This document shows positions 14,801 through 23,066 of a stretch of DNA of 64,000 nt, in pieces (the stretch's first letter is position 1; the number at the start of each line of letters is the position of its first letter). Below the pieces are notes generated by a model. It was not told where the DNA came from, searched no databases, and saw nothing but the letters and a program-made list of their open reading frames with translations. The stretch comes from Paragorgia papillata (Eukaryota > Cnidaria > Anthozoa > Scleralcyonacea > Coralliidae). The position numbers and the translations under genes were made by a program. The stretch is taken from positions 1,847,501-1,911,500 of the forward strand of contig JAWNZC010000314.1 in NCBI GenBank assembly GCA_035771165.1. The letters are read 5' to 3'.

Positions 14801-17800
14801 TTGCGAGATTTTTACGCGTGTAGAAGAGTCAAAAGATAACGTGTGTTTACACCAAGGGAGGGGGTTGCCCTTCTAGAAGGATGAAGAGATTGTTTTTACG
14901 CGTGTTTGAATGGATGTAAGGTAACTCTACTGCAAAGCTCATCCTTCTAGAATGGTCAAAAGATAACGTGTGTTTACATGGTGGTGGGGTAACCATACTT
15001 CAAGGGTCATCCTTCAAGAAGGGTCAAGAGATAACGTGTGTTTACATGGGGGTAGGGTAACCTTACTGCAAGTGTCACCCTTCTATAATGGGGTAGGGTA
15101 ACCTTACTGCAAGGGTCACCCTTCTAGAATAATGGGGTAGGGTAACCTTACTGCAAGGGTCACCCTTCTAGAATGGTCAAAAGTTAAAGATAACGTGTGT
15201 TTATATGGTGGTAGGGTAAACTTACTGCAAGTGTCACCCTTCTAGAATGGTCAAAAGATAACGTGTGTTTACATGGAGGGTAGGGTAACCATACTGCAAG
15301 GGTCACCCTTCTAGAATAGTCAAAAGATAAAGATAACGTGTGTTTATATTGGTGGTAGGGTAAGCGTACTGCAAATTTCACCCTTCTAGGAAGGTCAAAA
15401 GGTAGTGTGTGTTACATGGAGTATAGAGCTCTCCACCTTTGCATGGTCGGGTAGCTATCTTCGATTTATTGGGCATTGCTTGGCATCTTCGAAAGACTTC
15501 ACAAAATTTATAAAAAGTTAAAAACCGGAAACCACGTTGAAGATACCGTTGAAACTTTTTTGTACGGTGGACTGTTCTTTCATTGGAACATAACTCGGCT
15601 GCTGGGGTCATCGTGTTTATATGGCTTCAGTTATCCTAAAATCACTTTGAAGTATTATGTTATTTGTATTCCTTTTCTAGACTAATCCTTTGTTAATTCG
15701 AGTAGACACCAAAGCTGGTCATGGTGCTGGAAAACCAACATCAAAGAGGGTAAGAATTGCCTCGTACCAGATGTCTCCGTTATATTTGTCTTTTCGCGAG
15801 TTCTCACCATCCAGGGACCCAGGGTTGTCTCTGGCATGCGCCCTCGCACTTTGCATTAGTTTCCAGTGCCTCGCCGTCTCTCGCGCGCGTTTGTCATGCA
15901 TTTAATATAATACACCTTTTCGATAATTACGTCTCTCTTCATGAAAACGAGGCTCCCAGGCCAAAGCTTCACAATTTTGATTATCATAGTAATCCCGCCA
16001 TATTTGTTTATGGAAGAAGATGGCTAATAACGTCCAAACTATATATGGTAGAAATACATCGTGTACGTATGCTGTCAGGCATTTCATAAGCTTTCATTTG
16101 GTGTATATTTTAAGTTTCTATGTTGTGTGTAACTTTTTAAAATGTCCAAAATGTTCGCACCATATATTGCTCGTCAAGTAATAATAATGGACTTCTCACA
16201 ACTGTTGTCGGATATTGTTTTTAAAATACATAACGCACAAATTTGAAACACATATCAAACAGAAGTTACAGTAAAATGCTATTTGCGGTAGAACTTTCAC
16301 GTTTCTAGCTTAAGAGAAAGTATTTTAAAAATGGGAAAATGTACTATTATCTTGGTCTGATGGATATTTGTTAAGTTTGTTTTGTTCACAACTCAGACGA
16401 GCAATATATGGTGCGAACATTTTGGACATTTTAAAAAGTTACACACAACATAGAAACTTAAAATATACACCAAATGAAAGCTTATGAAATGCCTAACAAC
16501 ATACGCACACGATGTATTTCCACCATATATAGTTTGGACGTTATTAGCCATCTTCTTCCATAAACAAATATGGCGGGATTACTACGATAATCAAAATTGT
16601 GAAGCTTGGCCTGGGGGCCTCGTTTTCGTGAAGCTAGACGTAATTATCGAAAAGGTGTATTGCGTTTATATAATAAATTTTGAAGAGACGCATGCGGAGG
16701 AGACAGGGGTAAGAAAGTTTGTTCTTCGCGGGTGTTTACGTGAGGTCGGCCTCAACTCAGACCGGCCTGAATTTTACATTTCGGCTTTTGTTTACACGAG
16801 ACCGGCCTTGAAACTACATAGGCTTGGTTTCGCTGTTACTCCAAGATTTGTGTCAATTGCCGTACAGCTCGTGACCGCCGGAGAATCATTATTACTCGGG
16901 CTACCACTCGGGCTACCTGTGGTAGCCGAGTCTAGGTTTCGGCTCCGTTCTGTGTTATTTTTTTGTCTACGTCGAGGATTGGAAATTATTGCATCATCCG
17001 GCCCGGTATTAAAACTCTTACTACTCTTAAGCCCACAAGGCACACTGGACCTGGAGTACCAATATGGTCGCCAGTGGCTTCAAAATGTTTATTGCTGACC
17101 ATAAAGGATGAGCAATCCAGTTATATAGAGATCAGTGAATTTACTCCTTTCCCGCGTTGGCCAAAGTAAAATATATAAGACTTAAAGGGTATTGGCAACA
17201 AAAATTAAGTTTGTCTAATTTGAAAGAACTCATAAAATTGTAATAGAAGATCCTTTACAACTTTTTTGTATCTTTCTGCGTTTTCAAGATATTTCAATTT
17301 GTTTGATATGTAAATGAGATGGTCTCTGACGTCAGGAGTGGGTTAAAATATTTTCATACAGAGCAAAATCACTTACATATCTAACATGAAATGTTCAGCG
17401 TCGCAAGAAGTTTTTATGTGCACAGTTTCAAATGATTTCGATGAACAAACTTAGAGATATAACTGGTTTTGCTACATGTGAAAATATTTTACCCCACACC
17501 TGACGTCAGAGACCATCTCATTTACATATTAAACAAATTGAAATATCTTGAAAACGAAGAGAGATACGAAAAAGTTGTAAAGGATGTTCTATTACAATTT
17601 TATGAGTACTTTCAAATTAGACAAACTTAATTTTTGTTGCCAATACCCTTTAAGAGTCGGATGCTGCCCGAGATAAGGTTACCGATCGGCTACAGTACTG
17701 TCTATGCAAAAGGACTTAAAGTGGTTCTCTGATGAAAATATTGTTGGTAATGTTTCTGCATAATCCTAAAGATATTATGGTAGTTGGTAATTGTGCAAGT

Positions 17801-18902
17801 TTCATTTCGAAATTCTCAAAAACAAAGTTGTATTTTACGTGCGAAGTTTGTATTTTGGAGCCGGCCGCCATTAAATTGGCCGCGTTTGAGAAAAACGAGT
17901 CGAGGAGAACCTATGACGTCATAGACTCAACAAAAACTAAAGATCATTGTTGTTGTCAACAAAAGAGTAATTTGTACGTTATTAATGTTTTCAGCTTGAG
18001 TTGGCAAACTTCACACGTAAAATATTGACTGGCGCCGAGGGAAACATCGAGTTTTACGGACCCGAAGGCTTCAATGTCACCCGAGGGCTTTAGGCCGAGG
18101 GTGACATTGAAGCCTGAGGGACCGTAAAACTCGATGTTTCTCGAGGCAAAAGTCAACAAGCGTTTTGTTATATACCAAAGACTTTTAAAATACAAAATAC
18201 AAAACTGCCTTGAAACTTGCAAACGGCGAAAAGACTTACCAAAACACTTTGACTTTGTCTTCGTAATTTCAATTCAAGTCATTCAACTAAACAAATACAC
18301 CAGACTCGACACTAAGAACAGCTTTAAATTTCTCCAAGTGTTTTTCAGACCTTCTTTGAAGATATGTATAGAAACTTCTTTCTTTCGGAAAATGGACTAT
18401 TTCGTACCAAACAAGCTCGAAACAAGCTCTTGTTTTCAAAATGCCCGAAGAGTCCAAAGTTCTTGATCTGATACAATAATCGTGTATTCACGTGAACAAC
18501 GCATGATTAAAGCGACGTCAAAGGGAAACATTGCACTGTTTCCTTCTTCATTGTTGACGTCAGAGGGAAACAGTGCAATGTTTCCCTCGGCAGAAAGAAA
18601 CATTGAGTTTGTTGAACAACACGTGACCATGATTTGACCAATAGGATTTCATTATTGGCAAACGAAAGTCTTTGGTATATAACAACACCCTTTCTTCAAC
18701 GAATTTTGAAACGAAACTTTGCACGATTGATAAATAACATAACATCTTTAGGATTATGCAAAAACATTGCCAACAATATTTTCACCAGAGAACCACTTTA
18801 ACTTGCAACCGTTTGTATTTTTCTTTCTTCTAGATCGATGATGTGTCGAATGTTTTTGCTTTTATTGCAAAGAACATGAATATAACAACATGGCGAGAGT
18901 AA
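1..18902 (+). CDS. PREP: Prolyl endopeptidase (prolyl oligopeptidase, S9A), 3' part, 14 exons
   Basis: Cytosolic serine peptidase that cleaves short peptides after proline. Exons: 1-39, 2500-2595, 2703-2807, 3252-3356, 4072-4152, 4984-5097, 7925-8073, 8891-9007, 11208-11303, 12255-12302, 12616-12669, 12757-12913, 15681-15749, 18834-18902. Every junction is AG/GT and the phases add up to one 432-residue frame ending in TAA at 18900. The protein follows vertebrate PREP almost motif for motif: [39 protein letters not shown], the nucleophile motif GASNGG (Ser codon 11227-11229), [13 protein letters not shown] with the catalytic Asp, and [11 protein letters not shown] with the catalytic His (codon 15720-15722). 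The window therefore holds the end of the propeller and the whole alpha/beta-hydrolase catalytic half. The N-terminal ~270 residues lie upstream of the window. No stop or frameshift is seen, so the gene looks functional. Its introns are loaded with mobile elements. Confidence 0.96.
40..365. other. PREP intron, no gene
   Basis: Intron sequence. Two GTTTACAAGG...GGGT(A/T)ACC-type segments (about 55-80 and 148-172) resemble units of the minisatellite at 14.8-15.4 kb. Nothing else is recognised. Confidence 0.4.
366..447. repeat. Long perfect-type hairpin
   Basis: AATTAAAAAATATAAAAACA...CTGCCATTTTGT and its reverse complement face each other across a ~12-nt loop. Probably a very short foldback element in a PREP intron. 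Confidence 0.7.
481..1020. repeat. Array of the palindromic decamer TAACTAGTTA
   Basis: (G)TAACTAGTTAC recurs many times at irregular spacing, mixed with GTAACTGTAACT runs. It is flanked on both sides by (TA)n tracts (about 457-474 and 1026-1056). No coding potential. Confidence 0.75.
1057..1280. mobile_element. 224-bp MITE with TA target site and inner hairpin
   Basis: The ends are CAGCGGAACCTCTAATTAGC and its near reverse complement, flanked by TA (1055-1056 and 1281-1282). TA target and CAG(T/C)GGAACCTC ends suggest the Tc1/mariner/pogo group. A 20-bp-arm hairpin sits at 1163-1215. No transposase. Confidence 0.75.
1299..2428. mobile_element. MITE with GGCC-GTTCACACTATACCGG ends, copy 1, split by an insertion
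   Basis: The left end GTTCACACTATACCGGATAG and its reverse complement at 2405-2428 bound the element. The interior matches the shorter copy at 3543-3869 until about 1605, where another palindromic element is inserted. The ends resemble hAT-type MITEs, but I see no clear target duplication. Confidence 0.7.
1606..2385. mobile_element. Element with C-rich/G-rich arms nested in the preceding MITE
   Basis: The ends are CAG(T/G)AAAT(T/A)TGTCCCCCC and its reverse complement. Poly-C at ~1681-1695 and poly-G at ~2289-2313 face each other. The uninterrupted sister copy at 3543-3869 lacks this 780-bp stretch, which shows it is an insertion. Confidence 0.65.
2867..3136. repeat. (TTCG)n / (TTCGCTCG)n microsatellite
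   Basis: About 270 bp of GTTC tetranucleotide that shifts to an 8-bp GTTCGCTC unit in its second half. It is open in all frames (RSFV and NERT repeats), but this is low-complexity intron DNA 60 bp after a PREP donor. Confidence 0.95.
3543..3869. mobile_element. MITE with GTTCACACTATACCGG ends, copy 2 (intact)
   Basis: 327-bp element, the same family as 1299-2428 but uninterrupted. The ends are AAGCCTCGTTCACACTATAC and the inverted GTGAACGGGGCCTT. Confidence 0.75.
3885..4020 (+). repeat. tRNA-derived SINE, copy 1
   Basis: The head looks like a tRNA: acceptor halves GCCTCAG/CTGGGGC, A-box TAGCTCAATGGTCAGAGC, B-box GGTTCGATTCC. The anticodon arm is 3-4 nt too short for a working tRNA. The tail CATTTTCTG...AGCTTGACGAACGTC is shared with copies at 26.3, 62.5 and 63.0 kb, which marks it as a SINE family. 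Confidence 0.75.
4490..4695. mobile_element. Foldback MITE family A, copy 1
   Basis: The arms AACAAATAAAACATACCGCT and inverted AGCTTTATGTTTTATTTGTT enclose GTACTCTTAT, TTTGACGTCATTTGAACACG-like arms and a tip CTCGGCTATCGCCTCGTG. Further copies lie at 7580 and 61083. Confidence 0.75.
4698..4846. mobile_element. Foldback family B, copy 1
   Basis: The arms CATACACGAGGAGG.GTGTTTCATCAGGATAT and their reverse complement meet at the tip AACCGAGGCGAAGCCGAGGTT (4756-4776). It abuts family A copy 1. The copy at 26.8 kb shares both stem and tip. Confidence 0.75.
5098..5841. other. PREP intron 6, AT-rich, no gene
   Basis: I see only AT-rich intron sequence here, including a 30-bp stretch in which GGATAC recurs near 5321-5380. 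No TIRs or coding exons are recognised. Confidence 0.4.
5842..5995. mobile_element. Foldback with CCTCGGCTTCGCCTCGG tip
   Basis: The arms TATATAACAA.ACACTTATTTACTGG and their reverse complement end at the tip TTTCCCTCGGCTTCGCCTCG (5913-5937). Confidence 0.75.
5996..6180. repeat. Dispersed repeat with GAGGGAAACATTGCACTGTTTC palindrome
   Basis: ACCAAAGACTTTCGTTTGCC through the facing GGAAACATTGCACTGTTTCC blocks and two TGACGTCA sites (6108, 6150) recurs inverted at 18515-18690 within a larger element in the last PREP intron. Confidence 0.7.
6188..6277. repeat. (TAA)30 microsatellite
   Basis: Uninterrupted TAA repeat of about 90 bp. The long poly-Ile and poly-Tyr frames are artefacts of it. 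Confidence 0.97.
6305..6388. mobile_element. Small foldback
   Basis: ATCAAGAATTATCAAGG and its reverse complement enclose the tip CCGCCGAAGTCGAAGGCTGAGG, a variant of the shared tip motif. 6389-6704 holds no recognised gene. Confidence 0.65.
6705..7330 (-). pseudogene. LINE 3' fragment (end of reverse-transcriptase ORF plus 3' tail)
   Basis: On the minus strand 7330-7137 encodes the typical end of a CR1/L2-type LINE ORF2: [19 protein letters not shown] followed by a SFKRLL motif and a TGA. After it comes a 3' tail that ends with AATAAAGATTTATTATCATC and a (GATGAC)n-like simple repeat at 6703-6740, typical of LINE 3' ends. Everything upstream of the last ~60 codons is missing, so this is a 5'-truncated dead copy in a PREP intron. 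Confidence 0.75.
7345..7485. repeat. Degenerate TGTCCA hexanucleotide array
   Basis: ATGTCCATG(T/C)CTATGTCC-type units run for ~140 bp. The minus-strand frame reads as His/Gly-rich (HGHxxGH), but this is a repeat artefact. Confidence 0.7.
7580..7776. mobile_element. Foldback MITE family A, copy 2
   Basis: Same arms as 4490-4695 (AAACAAATAAAACATACCGC ... TTTATGTTTTATTTGTT), TGACGTCA in both arms, tip GGCTATCGCCTCGTGC. Confidence 0.8.
8126..8870. repeat. Compound (TTGA)n/(TTTG)n array with higher-order duplication
   Basis: Tetranucleotide repeats fill the first intron after the GGGEYG codons. A block containing GGCTGGTTGATTGCTGGTTG then (TTTG)n occurs twice (near 8240 and 8717), as does a block with GATTTGATTGATCAATCGAT (near 8390 and 8538). 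The array therefore grew by duplication of ~140-440-bp blocks and not only by slippage. Confidence 0.9.
9249..9590. mobile_element. 342-bp MITE with perfect 9-bp target duplication
   Basis: TIRs CAATCTCGTTCCCAGGG / CCCTGGGAACGAGATTG, flanked by AGTAAAATA on both sides (9240-9248 and 9591-9599). A 9-bp duplication is typical of Mutator-like elements. No transposase inside. Confidence 0.88.
9625..10069. mobile_element. hAT-type MITE, 445 bp, 8-bp target duplication
   Basis: TIRs CAGGGCCGGATTTAGG / CCTTAAATCCGGCCCTG, flanked by CCCAGAAG on both sides (9617-9624, 10070-10077). Inside each TIR lies a GTGGGGGCCCTGGGCAA block. CAGGG ends plus an 8-bp duplication point to hAT. Confidence 0.9.
10141..10605. 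mobile_element. TTAA-flanked palindromic MITE, family D copy 1
   Basis: The arms share AAATTAAGTTTGTCTAATTT, TTTCAATTTGTTTGATATGT and CTGACGTCAGG (TGACGTCA at 10281 and 10455). TTAA flanks at 10137-10140 and 10606-10609. Nearly full-length hairpin, no ORF. Confidence 0.85.
10610..11097. mobile_element. TTAA-flanked palindromic MITE, family D relative, sharing its TTAA with the neighbour
   Basis: The ends GGTATTGGCAATAAAAATTA and inverted AATTTTTATTGCCAATACCC are flanked by TTAA at 10606-10609 (shared with copy 1) and 11098-11101. Inner arms contain CGTGCTGTCCGCCATCTTG and its complement. Confidence 0.8.
11362..11951. mobile_element. MITE with TATAGACCCTTTTAATAA ends, split by a second foldback
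   Basis: TIRs TATAGACCCTTTTAATAA and TTATTAAAAGGGTCTATA. The interior (GTACGTCATTTT, TTGACGTCATTTTCAGC) matches the uninterrupted 195-bp copy at 63059-63253. The extra ~410 bp at 11437-11850 is a separate palindrome. Confidence 0.85.
11437..11850. mobile_element. Nested foldback with TACTACGGTTCCGG ends
   Basis: The arms TACTACGGTTCCGGTTTGAG ... GACGACACACGTTTCAC and their reverse complement run for ~110 bp each around a ~190-bp centre. Absent from the sister host copy at 63.1 kb. Confidence 0.75.
12015..12170. repeat. Polypurine (GA)n/poly-G tract
   Basis: GAGAGAGAG then G-rich and poly-G(23) DNA between PREP exons. Low complexity; the proline/serine-rich minus frames are artefacts. Confidence 0.9.
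12352..12540. mobile_element. Foldback family F, copy 1
   Basis: Arms CAGTTTCAGGTTACTTTTGA and inverted TCAAAAGTAACCTGAAACCG around a core with TTCATTGGCTACTAGCAACT. The same core and layout occur at 31144-31336. Confidence 0.75.
12956..13448. mobile_element. MITE with CTCTCTCCTCCGCAGAGG ends, copy 1, 9-bp duplication
   Basis: TIRs CTCTCTCCTCCGCAGAGG / CCTCTGCGGAGGAGAGAG, flanked by ACAAGCTGT (12947-12955) and TCAAGCTGT (13449-13457), 8 of 9 identical. Inner arms include CATCTCCGACGATCCCCG. The 176-codon minus-strand frame inside is non-coding by all appearances. Confidence 0.85.
13495..13570 (-). repeat. tRNA-derived SINE remnant
   Basis: On the minus strand TGGCTCAATGGTTAGAACG (A-box) and GGGTCCGAGTCCC (B-box) sit at tRNA-like spacing. 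The acceptor does not pair well. Followed by GTTTCTGAGTA, as in the other SINE copies. Confidence 0.6.
13949..14274. mobile_element. hAT-type MITE, 326 bp, 8-bp target duplication
   Basis: TIRs CAGGGCCGCCGAG / CTCAGCGGCCCTG, flanked by TCGATGTA on both sides (13941-13948, 14275-14282). It includes a poly-G run and GGGGGCAAGTTGCCCCG near the left end. Confidence 0.9.
14332..14824. mobile_element. Element built of AACAACTTGTT/GTTGTTACAACA motifs
   Basis: Ends TCTACACGCGTAAAAAC and inverted TTTTTACGCGTGTAGA. Nearly the whole interior is made of permuted CAACAAGTTGTT, TGTTGTAACA and GTGAACAATGTTGT words, so it can fold many ways. No ORF. Confidence 0.7.
14826..15420. repeat. ~60-75-bp minisatellite, about 8 units
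   Basis: Units contain GGGTAGGGTAACCTTACTGC, AAGGGTCACCCTTCTAGAAT and GGTCAAAAGATAACGTGTGT. It starts directly at the preceding element's end, whose flank TAGAAG resembles part of the unit. Confidence 0.85.
15911..16659. mobile_element. Long inverted repeat, arms ~265 bp
   Basis: Left arm 15911-16175 (from TACACCTTTTCGATAATTAC) and right arm 16396-16659 are near-perfect reverse complements around a ~220-bp spacer. Arms contain GCTTCACAATTTTGATTATC and TTTGTTTATGGAAGAAGATG. Intronic in PREP and transcribed with it, so it could form a long RNA duplex. Confidence 0.88.
16660..17181. other. PREP intron, no clear feature
   Basis: Contains GACCGGCCT repeated in both orientations (~16758-16810) and GGGCTACC(A/T)CTCG direct repeats (~16898-16925), which may be the remnant of an older foldback. 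No gene. Confidence 0.35.
17186..17649. mobile_element. TTAA-flanked palindromic MITE, family D copy 2
   Basis: Ends AGGGTATTGGCAACAAAAAT and inverted ATTTTTGTTGCCAATACCCT, flanked by TTAA (17182-17185, 17650-17653). The interior is nearly identical to 10141-10605. Confidence 0.88.
17720..18797. mobile_element. TTAA-flanked 1.08-kb element carrying other foldbacks
   Basis: TIRs AGTGGTTCTCTGATGAAAAT... and the inverted ATTTTCACCAGAGAACCACT, flanked by TTAA (17716-17719, 18798-18801); arms ~65 bp. Inside are a palindrome with tip ACCCGAGGGCTTTAGGCCGA (about 18020-18165) and an inverted copy (18515-18690) of the repeat at 5996-6180. It ends 32 bp before the last PREP exon. Confidence 0.8.
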
Positions 18903-19231
18903 GCAACTATGGTTTAATTGTCCCGTTTATATAAATTTGCGAAATGCCTACCTTGAAACACCTCCCTAAATACAAGCACAAAGACTTTAAAAAACCCCAG
19001 TTATTCAAGAAATTATTCTTTTACCATGGCACAAATACTACAGAGGCTTTTTACTCTTAACCATAAATCAAAAACAGAAGTTTGAACGTATGTAAGTAAA
19101 GGATGCGAGAGAAGAAGTCGTGACTTTTGAGAGTTATTAATTTGTTGGAATAAAGAGATCGAATAGAGCTGATCTGATATACTAGGTAAACAAGATTAAA
19201 ACAATTTATTAAGAATTATTAAAATTGAGGC
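18903..19231 (+). other. PREP 3' UTR region and candidate poly(A) signal
   Basis: AATAAA at 19149-19154 lies 247 bp after the PREP stop and is the first canonical signal. No other gene is seen. Confidence 0.5.
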
Positions 19232-21120
19232 CAAGGATGGTGATACTATCTGTTGTGGTAATGCTGTACTTCTCGACAATTTTACAACGATAAAATTCCT
19301 TTCTTTCATTAATGGCTTGCACGCCTATGTAATGTCCTCTACTGGTACGATAACAATAGTCCATCTATCGTGACCATAGGTAGAATGCTAGATGCGTCGA
19401 GAATGGTGGTACCGTCTGTTGTGGTGACGCTGTACTAGTCGATACATTTTACAACGATTCCTTCCTTTCATAAATTGCTTGCACGTCCATGTAATATCCT
19501 TTATTGTTGCGATAATAATACTTCACCTATCATGACCATAAGTTTTGCAGAGAATGATGGTACCGTCTGCTGTGGTGATGCTGTACTACTCGACACCTCT
19601 TACAACCATTCCTTCCCTTCACTAGCTGCCACAGGGAGCCCATCTTGGCAGCGCGTGGGCACCCTGTGGGCGGACTCTAAAGACGCGCGGGGGACTGTGG
19701 CACACTCGATCGTGGTGTGTTTAGGAAAATAATAAAGGGATGAAACACGAATTCTTCCTTGTTTTGAACATCGTTTTAAGCGCCTATAGGTATTAAAATT
19801 GTAAGACAATTGAGCGAAGTAGTTGTGATAATGATTCATTTATCAAAATATAACTCAAAATGATGCAAAATCTCACCTTTTATCCGTGATTTTGCAGCTA
19901 AATTACCATCGTATTTTCGGGAGATGTGTTCCGCAAGTGGCTAGGACACTACATCATCGTTAACACTTCGGATAGCTACGAAATCCTACGATAAGCTTTT
20001 CGGATAAAGCGGGAAGTCTCAGGATTATTGATTTATTGCACATTCATCTGACTCTGAGTTTCAGTCGGTTTCAGTATTCTAACGGTGGCTCCCCTCCCCC
20101 CCTTTTCCCCCGTTTTTTCCTTTTTTCCGCCTAGTCGAACAGACTGTTCAAAACACTCTTTAGAAAACTAAACTCTCGTGCGAAAGTGTTCACAAAGGTG
20201 TGTAAAATTTATTCATACCGAATTATTTGTTTTAAAATATACATAGTCGAAGCTGTACCCAACTTAGTCGTCTTATGAGTAATTAAGAATATACTGGCGA
20301 TTTTCGACAACTAAAATATGTTCGTGAATAGTTCACTTATGAAATTCGAAGTTTCTAACCACAAAATGAACGACAAAATCCCTTTATTTTCTCGTTATGT
20401 TCACGCCATTGCGGCAAGAGTTTAAAAGGCAATAAGAATTTGGGGTCTGGGTCGAGTGATGTCATTAGTTGTGCAACTATGCCAACTATTTTAACGATGT
20501 CTCAATTGCTAGGGGGAAAAGCACGGTCTTCAAACGCTAAATAAATATACTTCCATTTAATTGTTCGTCCTAAAACATTCACAGTCAAAAGAAGCGATAT
20601 CAAACATTACTTTAATGTTATTATCTCCAACTTGGAAATTTCGTTGCATAGGCACTTTAATTGCTTGCACGCCCATGTAATATCCTTTATTGATACAATG
20701 ATAATAGTTAACCTATCGTGACCATATATAAGTTTTGCGGAGAATAATTGTACGGTCTGCTGTGGTGATGCTGTACTACTCAACACATTTTACAAGGATT
20801 CCTTCCTTTCATTAATTGCTTGCACGCCCATGATGTAATATCCTTTATTGATAAGTTATGCAGAGAATGGATAATTCATCTATCGTGACCAGAGGGTTAG
20901 CCAAAAATAATGGTACTGTATGCTGTGGTGATGCTGTACTACTCGATACATTGTACAACGATTCCCTCCTTTCATTACTTGCTTGCACGCGTGTGCCATA
21001 TTCTTTATTGATATCATGACCATAAGTTTTGCAGATAATGGTGGTACCGTCTGCTGTGGCGATGCTGTACTACTCGACACCTCTTGCAACGATTCCTTCC
21101 TTTCATTAATCGCTTTTTCT
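19232..21120. repeat. Degenerate ~160-bp tandem repeat in two blocks
   Basis: Six units carry GGTGATGCTGTACTACTCGA (near 19257, 19413, 19572, 20763, 20925, 21056), plus TTCCTTCCTTTCATTAATTG and CATGTAATATCC. Units 1-3 (19232-19625) and 4-6 (20655-21120) are separated by ~1 kb of unrelated sequence (19626-20655). I see no TIRs or gene in that spacer. Confidence 0.75.
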
Positions 21121-21402
21121 TGTTTCTTAGCTTTAGACTTATTCTATGATATTTGTTGTGTCTCTTCAGGATCAGTGAACATTGTTTTCTTGGATTACGT
21201 CGCAAACAATGCAAATATCTCGACAATTTCTTGAAAAAATCTATAGATAAAAAAATCGATAGAACATTTGCCAAATTGCTGGGAAGATTTCCTAATGAAA
21301 GATAATCTTGCCTACATTTGTATTTTTCTAGTCAGTTTGCGGATAGTGCAGATTGACTAATAAATGCGAAAAATACCTCAAGCAGATTATTTGGCCAAGA
21401 AC

Positions 21403-21676
21403 GTGCTGTGCTGTGCTGTACTGCACTGTGCTGCGCTGCACTGTGCTGCGCTGCGCTGCACTGTGTTGCGCTGCGCTGCACTGTGTTGCGCTGCACTGCA
21501 CTGTACTGCACTGTGCTGCACTGCACTGTGCTGCGCTGCAGTGCTGTGTTGCGCTGCACTGCGCTGTACTGTGCTGCACTGTGCTGCGCTGTACTGTGCT
21601 GCGCTGTACTGTGCTGCGCTGTACTGTGCTGCACTGTGCTGCACTGTGCTGTGCTGTACTCTACTGTACTTTACTG
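21403..21676. repeat. (CTGNN)n pentanucleotide array
   Basis: CTGTG, CTGCG, CTGCA and CTGTA units alternate for ~270 bp. The Cys/Leu/Ala-rich open frames in every phase are artefacts. Confidence 0.9.
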
Positions 21677-21808
21677 CAGGCGAAATCACTATCTGAATTT
21701 TTTTAAATTTCCGTTGAAATTTTATCACTGGATTTACACTATCGTCTAGTTTAATTTAATAAAACAGAGAGAAAAATTCCGTTATATTCCATCTTTAATT
21801 TAAAGGTC

Positions 21809-23032
21809 TTAAATAAGTTGCAAGAGTTGGTATCTGGTTAACTTACGATGTTTTCCCAGATTCTTTCTGCTCAATGATTTTTCGATCATCCCTTTGTGGC
21901 CTGACTCGTGCAATTCACGTTGTGGGAAAGGTTTCCGTTTTTTCTTATTCAAGGTTTCCAGGATAGTTCCTTTGTGATGTAATCCGTGAGATTCGACTTC
22001 TGGAAGAAAGTTCTTTTCTAGTTTGTTTATATCTGTTGAAGAAAGAATAGCAAGGGTTGTGAATGGTGAAAGGATAGGGGTGTATCTTAGATATGGGGAA
22101 TGTTTACACTCGCAAATCAACTTGCTCAAATCAAATCAACTTGCTCTGTCAAATGATCAGTTCCTTTTCCTTCCCTCCCTTCCCCCTTCCCTCCCTCCCT
22201 CAGCCCCCCTTCCCTCCCTCCCTCCCTCCTTCCTTCCTTCCTTCCTTCCTTCCTTCCTTCCTTCCTTCCTTCCTTCCTTCCTTCCTTCCTTCCTTCCTTC
22301 CTCCCTCCCTCCCTCCCTCCCTCCCTCCCTCCCTCCCTCCCTCCCTCCCTCCCTCCCTCCCTCCCTCCCTCCCTCCCTCCCTCCCTCCCTCCCTCCCTCC
22401 CTCCCTCCCTCCCTCCCTCTCTCCCTCCCTCCCTTCGGTAAACTGTAGCTGTAAAACAATGCTAAGGCTTATCTTATTATTTTCGGCAATTTATCTAGTT
22501 GGGCTTTGGGCCTGCTATAAACTTACCTCATTAGCATGGCAAGAAATGGTGGACAAAGAGTCGGAAGTAAACCCTAGATAAACCAGTACTAAGCTAGTCG
22601 CGCGGTCGTCACAGAATTTCTAGAACTCCCTTTCTAAATGCAATCATCTGGCTATAGCCAGAATAATATTTTGAAATGCCAGTTTGGAAGATGAATTGGT
22701 GACAAAGACGCAGCGGCCATGTTGGTTGGTAGGACCTACCAACCAACATGGCCGCCATGACGTCACGTGCAACCCAGCAATAGGTTACGATACGTGTGCG
22801 TCCTTCATTTGCAACTTTTTCTTTATCATCGTAAAAGGTTTATTACGTCGTAATATACATATCAATCTTTCAGTTTAGGCATTTTCAGAGCGTGGCAAAA
22901 ATAAGGATATTGACTAAGCTAAGAAGGGTCGATAATTATGTAAACAGTGAACTCATTGAACCTAAATATAAGGAGATCGTCTCATGTAGGCAATACTATA
23001 CTCAGTAGCTCTCGATCCCTGTATACTGCATG

Positions 23033-23066
<34 letters not shown>

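Noticed and set aside
16484..17098. 204-codon plus-strand frame
   Set aside because: Half of it is the right arm of the long inverted repeat, with the mirror frame in the left arm. No domain seen, and it lies within a PREP intron.
21328..21749. Cys/Leu/Ala-rich frames
   Set aside because: They come from the (CTGNN)n array and show equal openness in all phases.
22023..22581. 141- and 162-codon Pro/Ser/Leu-rich plus-strand frames
   Set aside because: They come from CCTT/CCTC repeats, antisense to the intron of the secreted-protein gene. The hydrophobic tail MLRLILLFSAIYLVG may be chance.
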